NCBI GenBank assembly: GCA_004794655.1
Contig: SMMW01000171.1
Location: 373,001-437,000, forward strand
Direction: 5' to 3'
Length of the DNA: 64,000 nt
DNA from: Marisa cornuarietis
Taxonomy: Eukaryota; Mollusca; Gastropoda; Architaenioglossa; Ampullariidae
This document shows, piece by piece, positions 63,521 to 64,000 of this stretch. The position numbers and the translations under genes were made by a program. The notes below the pieces were generated by a model. It was not told where the DNA came from and did not search any database. It was given only the letters and a program-made list of their open reading frames with translations. The number at the start of each line of letters is the position of its first letter. Position 1 is the first letter of the stretch.

Positions 63521-64000
63521 TGATGTCTCTCTTTTCTCTGTGGCCTCCTTTAGGCCCCCTGCATTTGCAGTGCAGGGCGACCCATGTCAGAGGAGGATGG
63601 GATCCTGGAGGATGAGGTCCCTGATGGGTTACAACCCATCATACCAACACACCTCTTTGGCCTGGACTTCTAGACTGGAGGTTGGCATGGCCAATCAATC
63701 GACTGGTCGTGCACTGTCCTAGCTTGCTTGCCCTAGCTTTGCTAGAAGGCTGTGGCTAGGGTCAATCTACTTTCCTTTCTGAAGGCCCAAGTATACTGCC
63801 TTCTGTATCCCTGGTGCGACCCTGGTGAAAATGCCTTAAGTGGTACTGCTCGGTTGCATCCCCTTGTTGGGTGGGGAGCAGAAGGAATGAAACAAACTCC
63901 TTTCATTATGGCCTTCCCCCCCCCCAAAAAAAAAATCACTACTTGGGAAATACATACATGAGGATGAGTCTTCGGACAGTGGGGATGAGGTGTGAGATAG
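63521..64000 (+). mobile_element. Second copy of the I-type LINE, 5' region, cut by window end
   Basis: Matches 30920-31380 over most of its length: gtggcctcctttaggcccc, tgcagggcgacc, aggatgggatcctggagg, gatgggtt.c.acccatcat and caatcaatcg.ctggtcgtgc. A C11-A10 homopolymer at 63917-63937 follows the ORF1-like ATG, so its reading frame is uncertain. The beginning is truncated relative to 30678. It lies in APLF intron 5 in the sense orientation. Confidence 0.85.

Noticed and set aside
1..64000. A novel multigene operon-like or defence system
   Set aside because: No clustered co-oriented unknown genes are present; the novelty candidates here are structural (splice-site duplications, LINE-SINE pairing) rather than a new gene cluster.

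Overview
The window is eukaryotic genomic DNA from an invertebrate animal, most likely a lophotrochozoan and plausibly a gastropod mollusc (inference). The signs are small exons in kilobase introns with GT-AG borders, conserved animal nuclear genes, minisatellites, and a dense load of non-LTR retrotransposons and tRNA-derived SINEs. I see no bacterial or viral gene organisation. Most long open frames are repeats or retroelement relics; the host genes lie in short exons that had to be joined by hand.

Host genes, left to right: (1) a two-exon COX8 gene (cytochrome c oxidase subunit 8) on the minus strand at 10542-12212, predicted 69 aa; (2) BTBD7 on the plus strand at 13878-22665, seven coding exons joining in frame to 875 aa, head-to-head with COX8; (3) MOCS1 on the plus strand at 41260-50203, with the MOCS1A part (radical SAM, ending in Gly-Gly-stop) and the MOCS1B part (MoaC-like) arranged for bicistronic or fused expression by alternative splicing; (4) two minus-strand terminal exons downstream of MOCS1, one tentatively TSEN15-like (50835-51122) and one a GST C-terminal-like exon (51619-51786); (5) the 5' part of APLF on the plus strand, 56106 to beyond 63073, with an FHA domain over three exons.

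Mobile DNA: a nearly complete I-type LINE (30678-36504) has ORF1 with CCHC knuckles and a 1238-codon ORF2 with endonuclease, RT and RNase H, bounded by a 13-bp target duplication inside an older RTE-like endonuclease relic. A second copy of its 5' region runs off the right end. A SINE family (4588, 52520, 61935, 62713) shares its 3' tail with this LINE, implying LINE-SINE partnership. CR1/L2-type LINE ends recur at 5572, 15160, 46118, 55040, 59140 and 59575. RTE-like relics lie at 6590, 9417, 36518 and 39797. There are also a TTAA-type MITE at 3880, a decayed DNA-transposase pseudogene at 37490-38720 and an LTR candidate at 52873.

The most unusual signal is a recurrent one. At seven exon borders in three unrelated genes (BTBD7 exons 3, 5, 6; MOCS1 exons 7, 8; APLF exons 2, 4) the splice site and its flank are tandemly duplicated into the adjoining intron, 2 to about 6 copies. 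In MOCS1 exon 7 the 72-bp duplication is in frame and keeps a usable acceptor, so a 24-residue insertion isoform is possible.
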